A stretch of 64,000 nt of DNA from Setoptus koraiensis (taxonomy: Eukaryota; Arthropoda), in contig CM106586.1 of NCBI GenBank assembly GCA_048013815.1, positions 22,382,001 to 22,446,000 on the forward strand. The letters are read 5' to 3'. The position numbers and the translations under genes were made by a program. The notes below the pieces were generated by a model, which saw only the letters and a list, made by a program, of their open reading frames with translations, had not been told where the DNA came from and ran no database searches. Positions 48,920-60,190 of this stretch are shown in pieces (the stretch's first letter is position 1; every line of letters begins with the position of its first letter).

Positions 48920-50593
48920 TAGGTGTTTGAGGGCGTGAACTGCCTATCCAAGATCCATTATAATGATCGGAGCCTCTATTCAAACGCCGCGATTCCTGGT
49001 CTGTGTAAGATTGACCGAGAAAATTGTAGAGCGTACTTTCAGGATTTTGCTCAAGGTTGTGGCAATGTTCGATCTTGGTCGATGCATTCGACTGTCCAAT
49101 ATTTGAAGTTGGAGTAGACTCATCACTACAATTGTTTATTGATGCTGATTGGAACATCGCGCCTAATAAAGGCGGAACAGAACTGTTGTGAATACCAGCT
49201 GAATGAGCTATATCATGACGGTGACCAATGGCATCTAAGTCTAGAAATTTGAGAGAAGTTTCTGGAGTATACTCGACGCCTTCGGTGATAACTTTTACCT
49301 AGAATGATAAATTTTGTCGCAAGAAAATAAGGCCCATGTTAGAAAAGGGTATTTGTTGAATTATTTAGAATGTCCAGATAATTATGACAAAAATTTGCTT
49401 ACCTCATCTAATGGTATTTCTCTCGCCTTCAATATCAGCTGATGTATATCATTAACAAATCTTTTGACCAATGGAGGAATTGGGTTACACAAAGCAAGTA
49501 TGCCTTGTGGTTCTCTTGGTAGATATTCAGCAATCCGAATCATCAAATTGTTTGGTAATACATAACCTAAACTCTCGTCTAGCTCTCGACTAATAGAATC
49601 TCGCCAGGCAAATAATTCCTTGAACGCGTACATTTGTTTTGCATTAAACGTCGATCGACATTTTTTCAGGACAGACAAATGACTGGTTTCGGAAAATGAT
49701 GGCTTCTCGTATTTTTTCAAACATATTTCTCTTCCTCGCTCATAGACTGCTTGTAATAGATGAGATTGTGTTTTGCTTTGAGCTCCTTTAAGAAGTAGAT
49801 CGTTCCTAAGTTTATCGTAAATGTACAATAAGTAATGTGTATCTGTTCTTGCATAGTTTATCATAGGCAATGGTAGGGGACGTTCACGCCAATCAGCTAA
49901 CTGATAATATTTATCAGCCTCTACTCCACAATAATGTTTCGTTAAGAAAGCCAACGATAGATGAGCAAACTTCATCAATTTAGCTGCTCGGCAAGTGTCG
50001 AATAGATTTACAACGTATACTCCAAAGTCTCTTTGTAGCCATATGATGTCACAATCTGCCCCATGGAACACTTTAACAATATTAGGATTTGTGAAACATT
50101 CATTGAGCAGATATAGTTCACTCCTTAATTTAATAGCATCGATTACGAAATCCCTAGTTCTTGATGATATTTGTATTAAACAAGAAATTCCCTGGAAGCT
50201 ACGATAGGAGTGATGCTCAACATCGACAGCAATCTCTGGTAGAGCCTCTATATGTTGGCACATCTCTTTGAGTTGATCTAAATCCTCTACCAATGTCAAG
50301 GGTGTATCCTCGAGATTGGGCGGTGATTGTGGTTCACATGGTAGAAGAAGTTCGGGTTTTAATTGAAAATTTTCTATCTCATATTCATATGGATGAGAGA
50401 AGGACTCTACGCCAGACTCATCAATTTCTGATAAACAACTTAATGGTACTAGAGCGTTGGGTTTTGTTTTGATGGGAGGTTCGAATGGTCTGGTGCTATT
50501 GTCTATTTTATCTTTAAAAAGAGCCTGTGGCCTCTGTATGTTCTTATTTTCCAATATAACATGACGATGATAAAGACTTTGTTTACTTTGCAT
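48720..50593 (-). CDS. EXOSC10: EXOSC10/Rrp6, nuclear exosome 3'-5' exonuclease without PMC2NT
   Basis: Two exons: 50593-49403 and 49298-48720, phase 0 (GATGAG|GTAAGC ... ATTCTAG|GTA). 589 aa (human 885). It begins at the conserved N-I-Q-R-P-Q linker. DEDDy catalytic residues are present: D124 and E126 (V-D-V-E-H-H-S-Y), D180/D182 (H-G-A-D-C-D), Y247 and D251 (Y-A-R-T-D-T-H-Y). An HRDC domain follows (about 310-380), then a basic, Gly/Arg/Gln-rich tail. EXOSC10 trims and degrades nuclear RNA with the exosome. The N-terminal PMC2NT domain, which binds C1D/Rrp47, is not encoded here. A good acceptor (TTTATAATTGCAG) 2 bp before the ATG means a 5' exon exists upstream, and no upstream frame resembling PMC2NT was found. 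Confidence 0.92.
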
Positions 50594-53500
50594 GACTGCA
50601 ATTATAAATGTGAGTGGTGGTTTGTTATGGGTACAATGTGAAGATAATAGTGCTAATGTTATTTTCTCTATGCGTTTTATAATAATATATATATTTGTGT
50701 TGTGAATTAATTGAATTAGTATGTATATATTTATGTAATAATATATAATCTATATCTATTTGTGTGTGTAAATATGTGTAAGGTGCGGTGTCTATATGTG
50801 TACTAAATATATATTAAATTAATAATAATATTCCTAAATCAATGTAGATATTTGTTGTCATTATATTAATAATGATCTCTGTATCAGATTAGTTATCATA
50901 AATTTTGATTGTTGTTGTTTAAATATATATATCGTTGATAATAGTATTAATATAAAAGTCCTCATATCATCTCCTATGTAGCATATCTCAGGCTGTGCGG
51001 GTGTGAATAGTATTATTGTTGATGTTGTTGTGTCTGAAGAAACAGCTATAGAATGTCAACGTTGAATGCAATAAATAATAATATTCATATCCATATAGAC
51101 ACACGAGAATAGATATAGACATAGATATAACTATATATCTATATCTATATATTCATATATATAAATATAAATATGATCGCCAGCGGCAATTTAATCATTC
51201 ATTCTTTTGATTGACGCTGTTGTGTGTGATGGTGATTTTGTGATTTTTACAATTATATAATATTATTTTGTTTTGGTTCCTCATTGTTGTTGTGTTTCAA
51301 TAGAATATGGTGATAATAGTATAGTATAAAATATAATAGTAATAATAATAATAATAGTGTGTTCGAGGTCGTCGTCGACGTCGTTGTTGTTGTTCGTGCT
51401 AATGTTCGCTAGCAAATCATTGACTTTGAGAGCCGATCTTCTATAGTAGTCGTCGTCTAACAATGTTGCACGGCGATCATACATACTGGGTGTGAGCCTC
51501 AAAGTTGCCACCCAACATTAAAATGTTCTACGCAGCGTTCCACAGTGCACTTTGTGGCGCACACAAGCAAGCAGGAGGCACAGAAAGCATAATTCGTAGC
51601 AGCGACGTGGTTAGCCAATATAAACAAGTGGCACAGTTTACATAAACGGATAATTATCACTTGCGCTGGCAATACACACACTTACATTGACGTTTTATAC
51701 GTTGCCATCACCATCATGCCTATCGGAGATGGACACAAATTCGTGTACAATTGTTATAATGTGTCTGGCAATATGCACACCGGCTAACGGAGGCGCCCCG
51801 AGCCCCAGCTAACGGCGGCCCCAGGGCACTACACACATAAATAGCGTACTGCTGCATAAATGTTACATAAATGTTCCTGCACACGAGACACTTTTCGCAC
51901 AGTTTTAAACTTCTTTGTACATGGGCGAGCTCTGCTGACTGCGGACAGTGCGTACCGCTGCTGCAGCCTGCAGCATGCAAGCAGATGAGATGCACTGCAC
52001 AATGCCTGCGTACAACATTTGCGCCTATTGACGCGTTCTGACGTAAACACCCTTACTTCGCATCAGCGAGTGCAAGCATGCATTTGTGTGTGCGACTTGG
52101 CTCAATTGAGCACACAAACAAAAACACTTTGTATGCCTGCAAATTGTTCGACGCACACACTGGCTATAGCTGCAGCACTGGTGTAAAAAATCCAAAAAAA
52201 AAATTGTTCACAACCTCTCTATACCAGCCCACACTAGACACACACAGAGATAGCCCAGGAAGAGTGTGTGCACGGGGTACATAAGTCCCAACCACACACA
52301 CCACTGCGGGAGCGGACAGCAACAAAGGCACGACAGTAACACACACCTACAAACTAAAACACAACACCCTGTGTGATCAATACCACTTTCAAAAAATCCA
52401 AATTTTAATTAAAAACACACAACACACACACACTATGCGGCGAGTAGTGAGAGTGCACATCTAACCGACGTACATGGACCTATAACTCTACCCCCTGTCA
52501 CCCAAACCCAAAACAACCAACAGACCTCCGTCCGAATACGATCCCCACTACAGGCCCCACACGACCATCCAGACATCCACGCAGACGCTATCTCTACTAA
52601 ATCTTAGCTTTCTATATTTTTGTATTAGATGTTAGGTCAAAATAAGAGTGAGAGGTGGCCGGGCTAGATCTTGCTGGTGGGGGGTGAGCGAGCGAGAGTG
52701 AGCGGCTATGCTATGAGTGAGAGAGTGAGATGAGAGAGCCAATTTAGATTATATCAGAGATATGAGTGCGGCGAGAGCGATACATACACACAGCGATTAC
52801 TGCAGCGTAAGTGTAGGATATTAGAGGGGGAGAATTATCTAAAGCTAAGCGTAAAATTAACATATACTATAAAACTGAGTGCTAGAATTTGAGTTGGGGG
52901 TATAAGTATAGGGAGAGGAAGATTAGGATGAGAGATTAGGGGTAAATATTTAGGTGGGGAATAATAGAAGATTTGGGATAGGGATTAGAATTATGAGATA
53001 ATATTTGAGGGGAGAGTAAATGCGTATTTAGATATAATATTGGTGGGGAGAAAAGTATATAGATATTGGGAGGAGTAGGAGAAGAGATTTGAAGATAGAT
53101 AGTAGAAGAGTTGATGTATTGATGTTGTTGGTAGTGTGAGAGAGTGAGTGGGGAAATGAGAGATGGATGAATATGGAAATGAGTAATTAGAAGGAAATAG
53201 AGTGAGAGTATGAGAGAACGTAGAATATTAGGTTGATGATGAGTATAGATGTTGATTAGTAAACGCGGCCATGTAGATTGTTGCACGATAGTTCGCTGAA
53301 ATTATCGATTGCATAAAGTGCATCAGTGCACGAAGCAAACAATGATGAGGCAAACAATAGCCGATCGCGCAACTAACAACCGCACGAACAACGCAAACCA
53401 TTTGAACTTTGTTGTTGTTTTGCAATGGCAGCTTAGGTGGTCAAGTTCGTTGTAGGCACACTCACTTATGATGTGTGTGTGTGTGTGTGTGCTCATTGCG

Positions 53501-55506
53501 TCCAATCCAACTTTGTTCGCAAAGTTGAATACAAAGTTGTAAGCTGCGAACAAAGAACCATTCATTGTTTCCCGAAATAAATAAAATGTTTATCCGCAAA
53601 GTGAATCGCTCTTCATTGTTTACAATCATCACTCCCTGTCGTCCGAATTATGCAATCATAATCAAAAGTAGTGCCAAACCCGCTACCAGTAATGCACGCC
53701 ACTGACCATTTCATAGTCATAGAGAACGCTGTTCGTTAGTTACGTTATAGATGATCGCATAGCGGTCAATCAACGAACTATAATCCATTATAATGCTGAC
53801 TCACAACCTAATGTACTGCCGCCTAACCTCAGCAAAGTGGCCCTCTGAAACTACAGCTTGCATAAGCATATCCGTCATGCGATATGCGACCCTTTTTAGT
53901 TACACAAACATAGATCAGTTTTACTCTGGCAAATGCATGTGCAGTCCACCGGATACCACTTCGTTAGATGTGCTATTTGAATCATAATAATCTAGAAATG
54001 TTCGTAATAATGTAACAACCATTACACTGCACGGGTTCGTTCAGACTTTCAACTTGCTATGATAATTTACGCCACTATATTGTAATCATCGAATTGTGTG
54101 TTCAATAGATTCCCCATGTAAGTCAGTCCAAGTCTATGAATGGCTCGCATGACATGTCGGTCGCTACGTGTATGAGGTCTGGGAGTATATATAGGTCTAT
54201 GAATAAACTAACCATAGAATAGTGATACTTGACTTGGTGTGTAGCGAGACCCTCATTGAATTTAGCAACCAGGAGGATTGATTATAATCTTTGAGTTGTC
54301 AGTAGTAGATTCAGAAAAGTTATTAACGTCAAAGATGAACCAGATATCAGTAGCCGCATTATTGAAATTCATCTTGGGACTCAAATATTAATTCAATCCC
54401 TAGAAATACAGACACCGCTATCTCCGACAACAGTCATACAGGCTCCCCTGATATTCTGCCGCCGCCGCAGTTTGGATCCTGAGATGGCCAGTGTGCAGTG
54501 GACAGTTTCAATCTAGTTTCGCTCAAATGATTTCGATAGAATAGAGTCGTTCGGAAAATAGAAGAAAATAGTGCGTGAAAACTTTCAAATTTCATTTAGA
54601 ACTGACTTTTATTCTGTTTGGTTCCTCACTTTTATCACGACAATTCATAGTTGGATATCTATCCTTTGTCGCAACACTAACAATAGATTATTCTTAGTTT
54701 TCATTTGAGCATCTGCTCACTGGATTGACTTACATTGTGTGCATTGTAAATTAGGAGTTTCTAAACTCTTCAATGTCTATTGAAACAAAGAACAGAAAGT
54801 TGATGGATAGACTGCGACAAAATTATGAATAGTAACAAAGATTATCAATACAAAGGACAAATATAAGCTTCTATTCTAGTCTAATATTGTCGGGGTGATA
54901 GTAAATTCGATAATATGTATGAGTAGAATTTCGATAGGTCCGATGAATAAGGTTTTTAGGTAGCTTGTTTGGATAGCTTGTTTGTTCTCTGGAGGCTCGA
55001 ACAATAGTGACTCTATCAATTGATTATTCATTCATCATATAAGTAATCTTTCGAGTAATTATGGATGCTAGAATTAAGCAGTTACAAAAGAAGCTGCAAA
55101 CTATCTTGTCAAAAACAAACTACATTGAATCTAGAGTTTAAAAAAAGTTGGATATTCATTCACAAGGTTGAAGCTTTACTTGTTTTATTGTTCATAATTT
55201 ACTTAGATATTTCGCTTGTTATTTTTGTTGTCGAATATTATATTCTTTTAGTCGACATTTTTTTGAGTTTTCATCTGTGTTCGCGCTTCCACTTATCATA
55301 TCTTGCTTTCTACATTGGACATAGAATTAATTAAGTTCCTGACTACGCAAGATTAAGTTATGAAAGTCGGAAGTTGTGAATTCATCCGATTTATCTTCTA
55401 TGAAAGTGTGTAATTCACGAGATTTTTCTTATACTTTCTGCTTTCATCATGATGATCCTGATTTGTATCTGTTTGCAATCATTATTTTGTCAATTGTAAA
55501 ACATTA
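50594..55506. other. Gene-poor region with strong strand asymmetry
   Basis: 4.9 kb. 50650-51370 is AT-rich with TA and ATT runs. 51281-51511 has a minus frame with coding-like start (Y-D-R-R-A-T-L-L-D-D-D-Y-Y) but no splice partner. 52080-52620 is C-rich on the plus strand and 52621-53262 is C-poor. 53470-53491 is a GT run. The rest, to 55506, shows nothing definite. Confidence 0.5.
52861..53262 (+). repeat. Cytosine-depleted tract
   Basis: Over 402 bp the plus strand contains only about five C, and between 52921 and 53262 only two, while A, G and T are all frequent. The sequence is not a simple repeat. The opposite strand is correspondingly almost free of G, which yields a spurious 116-codon frame. 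Confidence 0.95.
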
Positions 55507-57624
55507 CTATCTGGTGTTCTTGTACTTCATTCCAAAATCATCAGTGTCATCAAAAAGGTTATCATGGATATCTACACTCAAGTCCACTAGCTGCATCGAT
55601 AAACTTGAATTGGTATCCATAGTTAATTGACTTATATTATAATTTGTTTCGTGTAATAGCTTCTTGTGCTCTCGCAAGTGCGTTAAACGCGAAAATGAAC
55701 GTTCACACATGTCGCACTGATGAGGTCTGATTCCCGAGTGTGTCATAATGTGAGCCTTCAGCTTATCTGGTCTGTTGAATTCCTTTGGGCAACCAGTGAG
55801 GGGTTTAAATGGGCATTTGTATTTCTTGAAAGGTTCGTGCGTCAATTTGTGACGATTAAGTTTGTCACGGCGATTGAACGCAGCATCACATAGATTACAT
55901 TGAAATGGTTTTTCGCCGGTATGTACAATTTTATGCATTTTGAGGTAAGCGGCTGTCTTAAATTGTTTATCACAATAGGTGCACACATGTAATATTGTAG
56001 CATGAGTGTTGAGATGTCTCCTCAGGTATCTTTCACATGGAAACACCTTGTCGCATTCGGTGCATGGATAATGATGCGATGATATGGAAGTATGATGCTC
56101 CAGGGCTGCGAGAGTGGTATATCTGTTCATACATTTAGGGCAACGATAATACTTTTGGGCACCATTACGAGTCTGCTTTTGATAGAGTTGTTGTTTCGTT
56201 TGTACATTTTGATCGGAATTTGTCGCTGTATATAACGATGTTTGCTGTAGCGATTGATGATGGAGGTCCTGCTCTTGTTGTAACTGATGAGTATTTGTTT
56301 GAGTTAGCATATTGTGCTCATGCTGGTGATAGCCAAGCTCATTGAGAGAATCAAATTGACTGCTACATAAGTGACAACGATAAACAAGCTCATTTTTATG
56401 ATTGGACACATGGTCGAGGAAAGTCTTGAGATCGTGGCCCGCAAAGGTTTTTCCGCAAGTGCTAACTATGCACTTGAAAACCTTTTCTCGTTTGTGGACT
56501 GTTAAGTGACTTTTCAACTCGAAATATGTTCGACCTTGAAAGTTGCAGTACGAGCATGAGTACCTATTGTCATGGGTCGTTGCGGAATCAACTTCAATGG
56601 GTGAATCGTTGTTGTGATTGCAAAAGCCAAATGGTATGAGTGCTTCGCCTAGACTTGTGTTAGTATTATCAGAGAGCGTTCTGGCCGCATCTTTAGAATT
56701 ATCATCCGTATTATAGGGGTTGGGTGTGTTGTGAGTTGAATTAGCTGCATGCGATAGACAAGATGCAGAATTGCTGCGACTTCGCATCATGTGCCCTTCC
56801 ATATTGTGAACATTGTCAACGACATTTGAAGATGACACACCATTCTTGTTGTTGTTGTTGCTTGTCACCTGGGCATTGCTATTGTGATTGCTAGAGATTG
56901 GATTGATTGTCATGCCGTCTGGCCAGACTTTGTGTGCTTGCATGTGTTTCTTAACATTGCTCTTTTGTGCAAATCCCCTTCCGCAAACAATACACTGGAA
57001 AGGTTTCTCACCTGTATGACATCGCATATGTTGTTGGAGATCAAAATTTTTGCAAAAGGTCCTCTGACAAAAAGAACATTCTAAACGAGTGGGTCGTTCT
57101 TTGGTGGTTGATTTAATAAATTGGTGATTTGAGATTTGTGCGACCGGGTTGGTTTGTTGTTTGTTTTGTTTGGTGGTGGTGGTTATGCTGACCGTTGTAT
57201 TAGTGATGCTCTTAGCTATAGACAAGTCGGCTGGCGCTTGAGAATCATCATTGTTATTGATAATGGTGTTGTTGTTGAGGTTATTAGAGGGCAAGCCAGC
57301 AACAGGATTTGCCCGGTCAATTGAATTAATAATACCGTCAACATTGTGAGCTGAGCCAGCAGCTTGTACTGTGGTTGTTATGTCAACGCTGTTGCTGTCG
57401 ATGTGTTGCTGTTGTTGTTGCTGCTGCTGGCTGATATGACTGGCGCCGTTATTGTTGTAATTATTACTAATACGTGCATTAGGTGACGACGACAGCACCT
57501 GATCCATCTCGAAGAATGTTTGCTGCCATTCGTCCTCCAAAGACAACTGGTCCGTTAAAAGGCCAGTTGCATGGACAGCCTGAAGCTCCTTGAAAATATA
57601 CTCTGATGGAGTGACGTCCGCCAT
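55507..57624 (-). CDS. ZNF341-like C2H2 zinc-finger transcription factor
   Basis: 705 aa, single exon, ATG 57624. The N-terminal region is disordered with Q and N tracts. Two fingers at about 180-232 (N-F-D-L-Q-Q-H, T-G-E-K-P-F-Q-C-I-V-C-G-R, Q-K-S-N-V-K-K-H-M, then H-K-V-W-P) match the first pair of ZNF341. Three more sit near 350-445. A C-terminal array from about 490 to 685 includes the signature F-N-R-R-D-K-L-N-R-H, E-P-F-K-K-Y-K-C-P-F and K-E-F-N-R-P-D-K-L-K-A-H-I. About 11 fingers in all (human ZNF341 has 12). Human ZNF341 activates STAT3 and STAT1 transcription. The orthology call is from memory of those linker signatures; DNA targets here are unknown. Confidence 0.75.
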   Translation of the reverse strand: MADVTPSEYIFKELQAVHATGLLTDQLSLEDEWQQTFFEMDQVLSSSPNARISNNYNNNGASHISQQQQQQQQHIDSNSVDITTTVQAAGSAHNVDGIINSIDRANPVAGLPSNNLNNNTIINNNDDSQAPADLSIAKSITNTTVSITTTTKQNKQQTNPVAQISNHQFIKSTTKERPTRLECSFCQRTFCKNFDLQQHMRCHTGEKPFQCIVCGRGFAQKSNVKKHMQAHKVWPDGMTINPISSNHNSNAQVTSNNNNKNGVSSSNVVDNVHNMEGHMMRSRSNSASCLSHAANSTHNTPNPYNTDDNSKDAARTLSDNTNTSLGEALIPFGFCNHNNDSPIEVDSATTHDNRYSCSYCNFQGRTYFELKSHLTVHKREKVFKCIVSTCGKTFAGHDLKTFLDHVSNHKNELVYRCHLCSSQFDSLNELGYHQHEHNMLTQTNTHQLQQEQDLHHQSLQQTSLYTATNSDQNVQTKQQLYQKQTRNGAQKYYRCPKCMNRYTTLAALEHHTSISSHHYPCTECDKVFPCERYLRRHLNTHATILHVCTYCDKQFKTAAYLKMHKIVHTGEKPFQCNLCDAAFNRRDKLNRHKLTHEPFKKYKCPFKPLTGCPKEFNRPDKLKAHIMTHSGIRPHQCDMCERSFSRLTHLREHKKLLHETNYNISQLTMDTNSSLSMQLVDLSVDIHDNLFDDTDDFGMKYKNTR

Positions 57625-59267
57625 TCTACCATATTTGTTCGGTATCTTGTGATATTTTGTGTAACTGTCAATTGATAAATTTTTGTATGGTTAATTTTGT
57701 TCAATCAACAGAATGGTTATTTATTACAATAAACATGGAAATATGGTTGTTATTGTTGTTTTTGTTGTTTATTTTTATTTTTCATTTCATCGTAAGATTA
57801 TCTTATTTATTTTGCGTGTGCGTGTGTACGTGTGCGTGAGTTAGTGCGTGTGCCTGTCTGTTTCAGTTTTTACAATATACTGTTGGTCCGTTTGTCCGTT
57901 CTACTGTACAACGATGTTTTTGAACGTTGAGCAATAATTGCTGAGCAATTCTTATGCATGTGCCTAATATAGTGCCCGCGTTCTTTACGAAACTGCTGCC
58001 CACAGTTCCATCCAAGTTCGTTAGAGGCGCTAAGAGCGCATTGTAAGTGCCCAGTCGAGCCTAAAACTGCAAACAGACATTTCTTTCTTTTTCTTTTTTA
58101 TTGATTCCTACGAATACGTGCACGCTATTTTCGATGCTTCGGGCGCACTGTGTGGCCACACGCGCTATATCCAACATATGCCAACTAGCTAACAATTCAA
58201 GGAGTAAGCAATGTAGCGCCGCCCTTGCGTACATTTCAGAAGCTCGTTGTTTGGTATTGAAAAAAGCGCACACATAACTTGATCATCAACAGTGATGCTG
58301 AGGGCACAGCGCTACCCGCGCTGGGCACTAGTTTGGCTGCAGACACGCCCATCACGCGGCCAATGTGTGGAATCGAACTGATTCAGGCTGAAATAGAAAA
58401 AGAGTTGTATTCTTGCTCACTCAAATATCCGGGGTCCATTGGATTCGTTTACGACAAATACTTTGAAGACATTTTATAGCGCGTTTGTGGATAGAGCTTG
58501 ACCCGGCGATTCCCGTAGCATCTGTACCAGTTGTATTTGGAGATTTCACAGGGCACACTGGGCATCGAAACTGCTCCATGGGGGGTAACTAGTAGAAGTT
58601 TAACTTCATCCCCATGTTATCGTTTTGGCGCCAAATACAAACTACTTTTTTTTTCTGTGTTCGAAGAAAACTTGTTATCCCCTCAATCGTTAGACTGACT
58701 ATGTGAGGCGGACAGATCGCAGGACTGTAAGCTGCCGATCTGTCGGTTATCTGCTCCAAACCCCTTCCCCAGTTCTTGCAAATTTCTCGAAATACGAATG
58801 AAAAAAAGTCCCAGCCGACAGAGAAAAAAGTATGACCGATTTCGTGACCGCAAATTCGGAGTGCAACTAACTAAATGTACTCTAGGGACATGTTTGGGCT
58901 CATCTGTTTTCGCCTGACAAGGGAAGTTCCGGACCTTACCTTGTCAGGGCTGCTCTCGTTTCAGCTGTTAAGTGCGGTTGAAGTGAATATTGGTATTTCA
59001 TATGTGAATGCGCTCGTTGCGATCTATCATCGTCAGAACAAACCAAAAAGAGATTTATTGCTCAAGTCGTAGTGTAACAAACAGTATCGAGATCACAGAA
59101 TCTGGTATTCCAACCAGTATAATCGAGCCTTCTAAGAACTCTGATGGACGCCATGATCTCATCACGGTTAGTCTGGTTGTGATTGGACACGCGATTGCGT
59201 CGTAAGCTAAAGACTCACCGAGACGGATATATTTTCGATAGCAAGATTTTGAGATTTTGTACCCGTA
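57625..59267. other. Intergenic region with one ORF remnant
   Basis: 1.6 kb. 58279-58479 has a 66-codon plus frame (non-ATG start) with protein-like composition (I-E-L-I-Q-A-E-I-E-K-E-L) and no known match, possibly an exon or remnant. 58711-58744 is a perfect 9-bp inverted repeat (GACAGATCG / CGATCTGTC, 16-nt loop). Nothing else is seen. Confidence 0.4.
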
Positions 59268-59868
59268 TCATTCGCGATCGTTATGTGAGAGTCTCATAAG
59301 ATCGCACAAATGACTGAAAATGCCTAATAACTCATGCAAGCTAGAAAATATGTGCACAATCTCAGAGCGGAAGTTATATCTTCCACTCACAGGCTCTCTA
59401 ATGTTGTCATCAGAGACAATAAAGCTGTCTTGGCTCATCAAAAGGTTCGTCAATAGTAGTGATCAATATTGCAACCGGATAGTCGGTGTAGCTGACAATA
59501 TGATTGAATATATTGCAAACAATTTGCATTGTTTAGAGAAAGAGATAAGCAGCAGTGTCATAAATAGCGTACATACTAAATCAATTAATTATATTTGATT
59601 GTGATAATTATAATAATAATTATGATAATAATAATGATAAATTCATATTGATGAGCGACGGAAGAAACTTCAGTGGTAACACTTGCATGAACAATTTCGG
59701 CCTACATGTCCGATTACAGGACTCAATATGGTATGATAATGTGGCTTGAGGTAATAATTGTTGTATCATGGGACTCGTTTCTGCAATAAACTGAGATAAT
59801 TGATGAGTCTCAAATGAATAAATTGATTGCCTCTCTGCTAACGAATTACTTAATTTGTATGATGTCCA
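59268..59868 (+). repeat. Inverted repeat, left arm
   Basis: Reverse complement of two blocks of the right arm: 59268-59745 pairs with 60757-61215 (about 88% where compared), and 59761-59868 pairs with 60191-60299 (about 99%, one mismatch noticed). The arms are separated by a 322-bp spacer (59869-60190). Confidence 0.92.
59270..59465 (+). pseudogene. Decayed inverted copy of the last TANC exon
   Basis: Part of the left arm. It corresponds to the last ~55 codons of the TANC terminal exon at 61045-61339 but on the opposite strand. It carries a ~12-bp insertion early on and two in-frame stops in the segment equal to N-A-E-Y-L-M, so it is not coding. It matches the intact exon closely enough to show common origin. 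Confidence 0.85.
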
Positions 59869-60190
59869 AAGTGAAAAGCAAAAGTTGCAATCTAATGATA
59901 GTCCGTGTTCAAATCGATCGATGAAACTCAATATCAGCTAGTCTGTAACTGTAGAAAAAAATGACGGACGCACAGTATTCATCAACTGTTATTGTGAAAT
60001 ACTATCAAATCAAATCTAATCAGTACTAACAGCTACGAGCAATCAATATTTTTAGCAACTCCCAATTGGATGTGATATCGTACCTGGTTCACAGAGCTCA
60101 AGATTCCAGGTAGCGTCAAGAAGAGACAACTCAACAAATACGGATTGTATAGTTAGACAGTGATGGCAAGGTGCAAGTAGGGAATCAAGT

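Noticed and set aside
51281-51511. Possible missing 5' exon of EXOSC10
   Set aside because: The frame starts plausibly but has no donor site and no resemblance to PMC2NT.
52936-53286. 116-codon minus-strand frame
   Set aside because: Created by the G-depleted strand, which rarely forms stop codons; composition only.
58360-58440. tRNA-like T-arm (GTTCGATTCC) on the minus strand
   Set aside because: No matching acceptor stem, anticodon arm or D-arm in the flanking bases.
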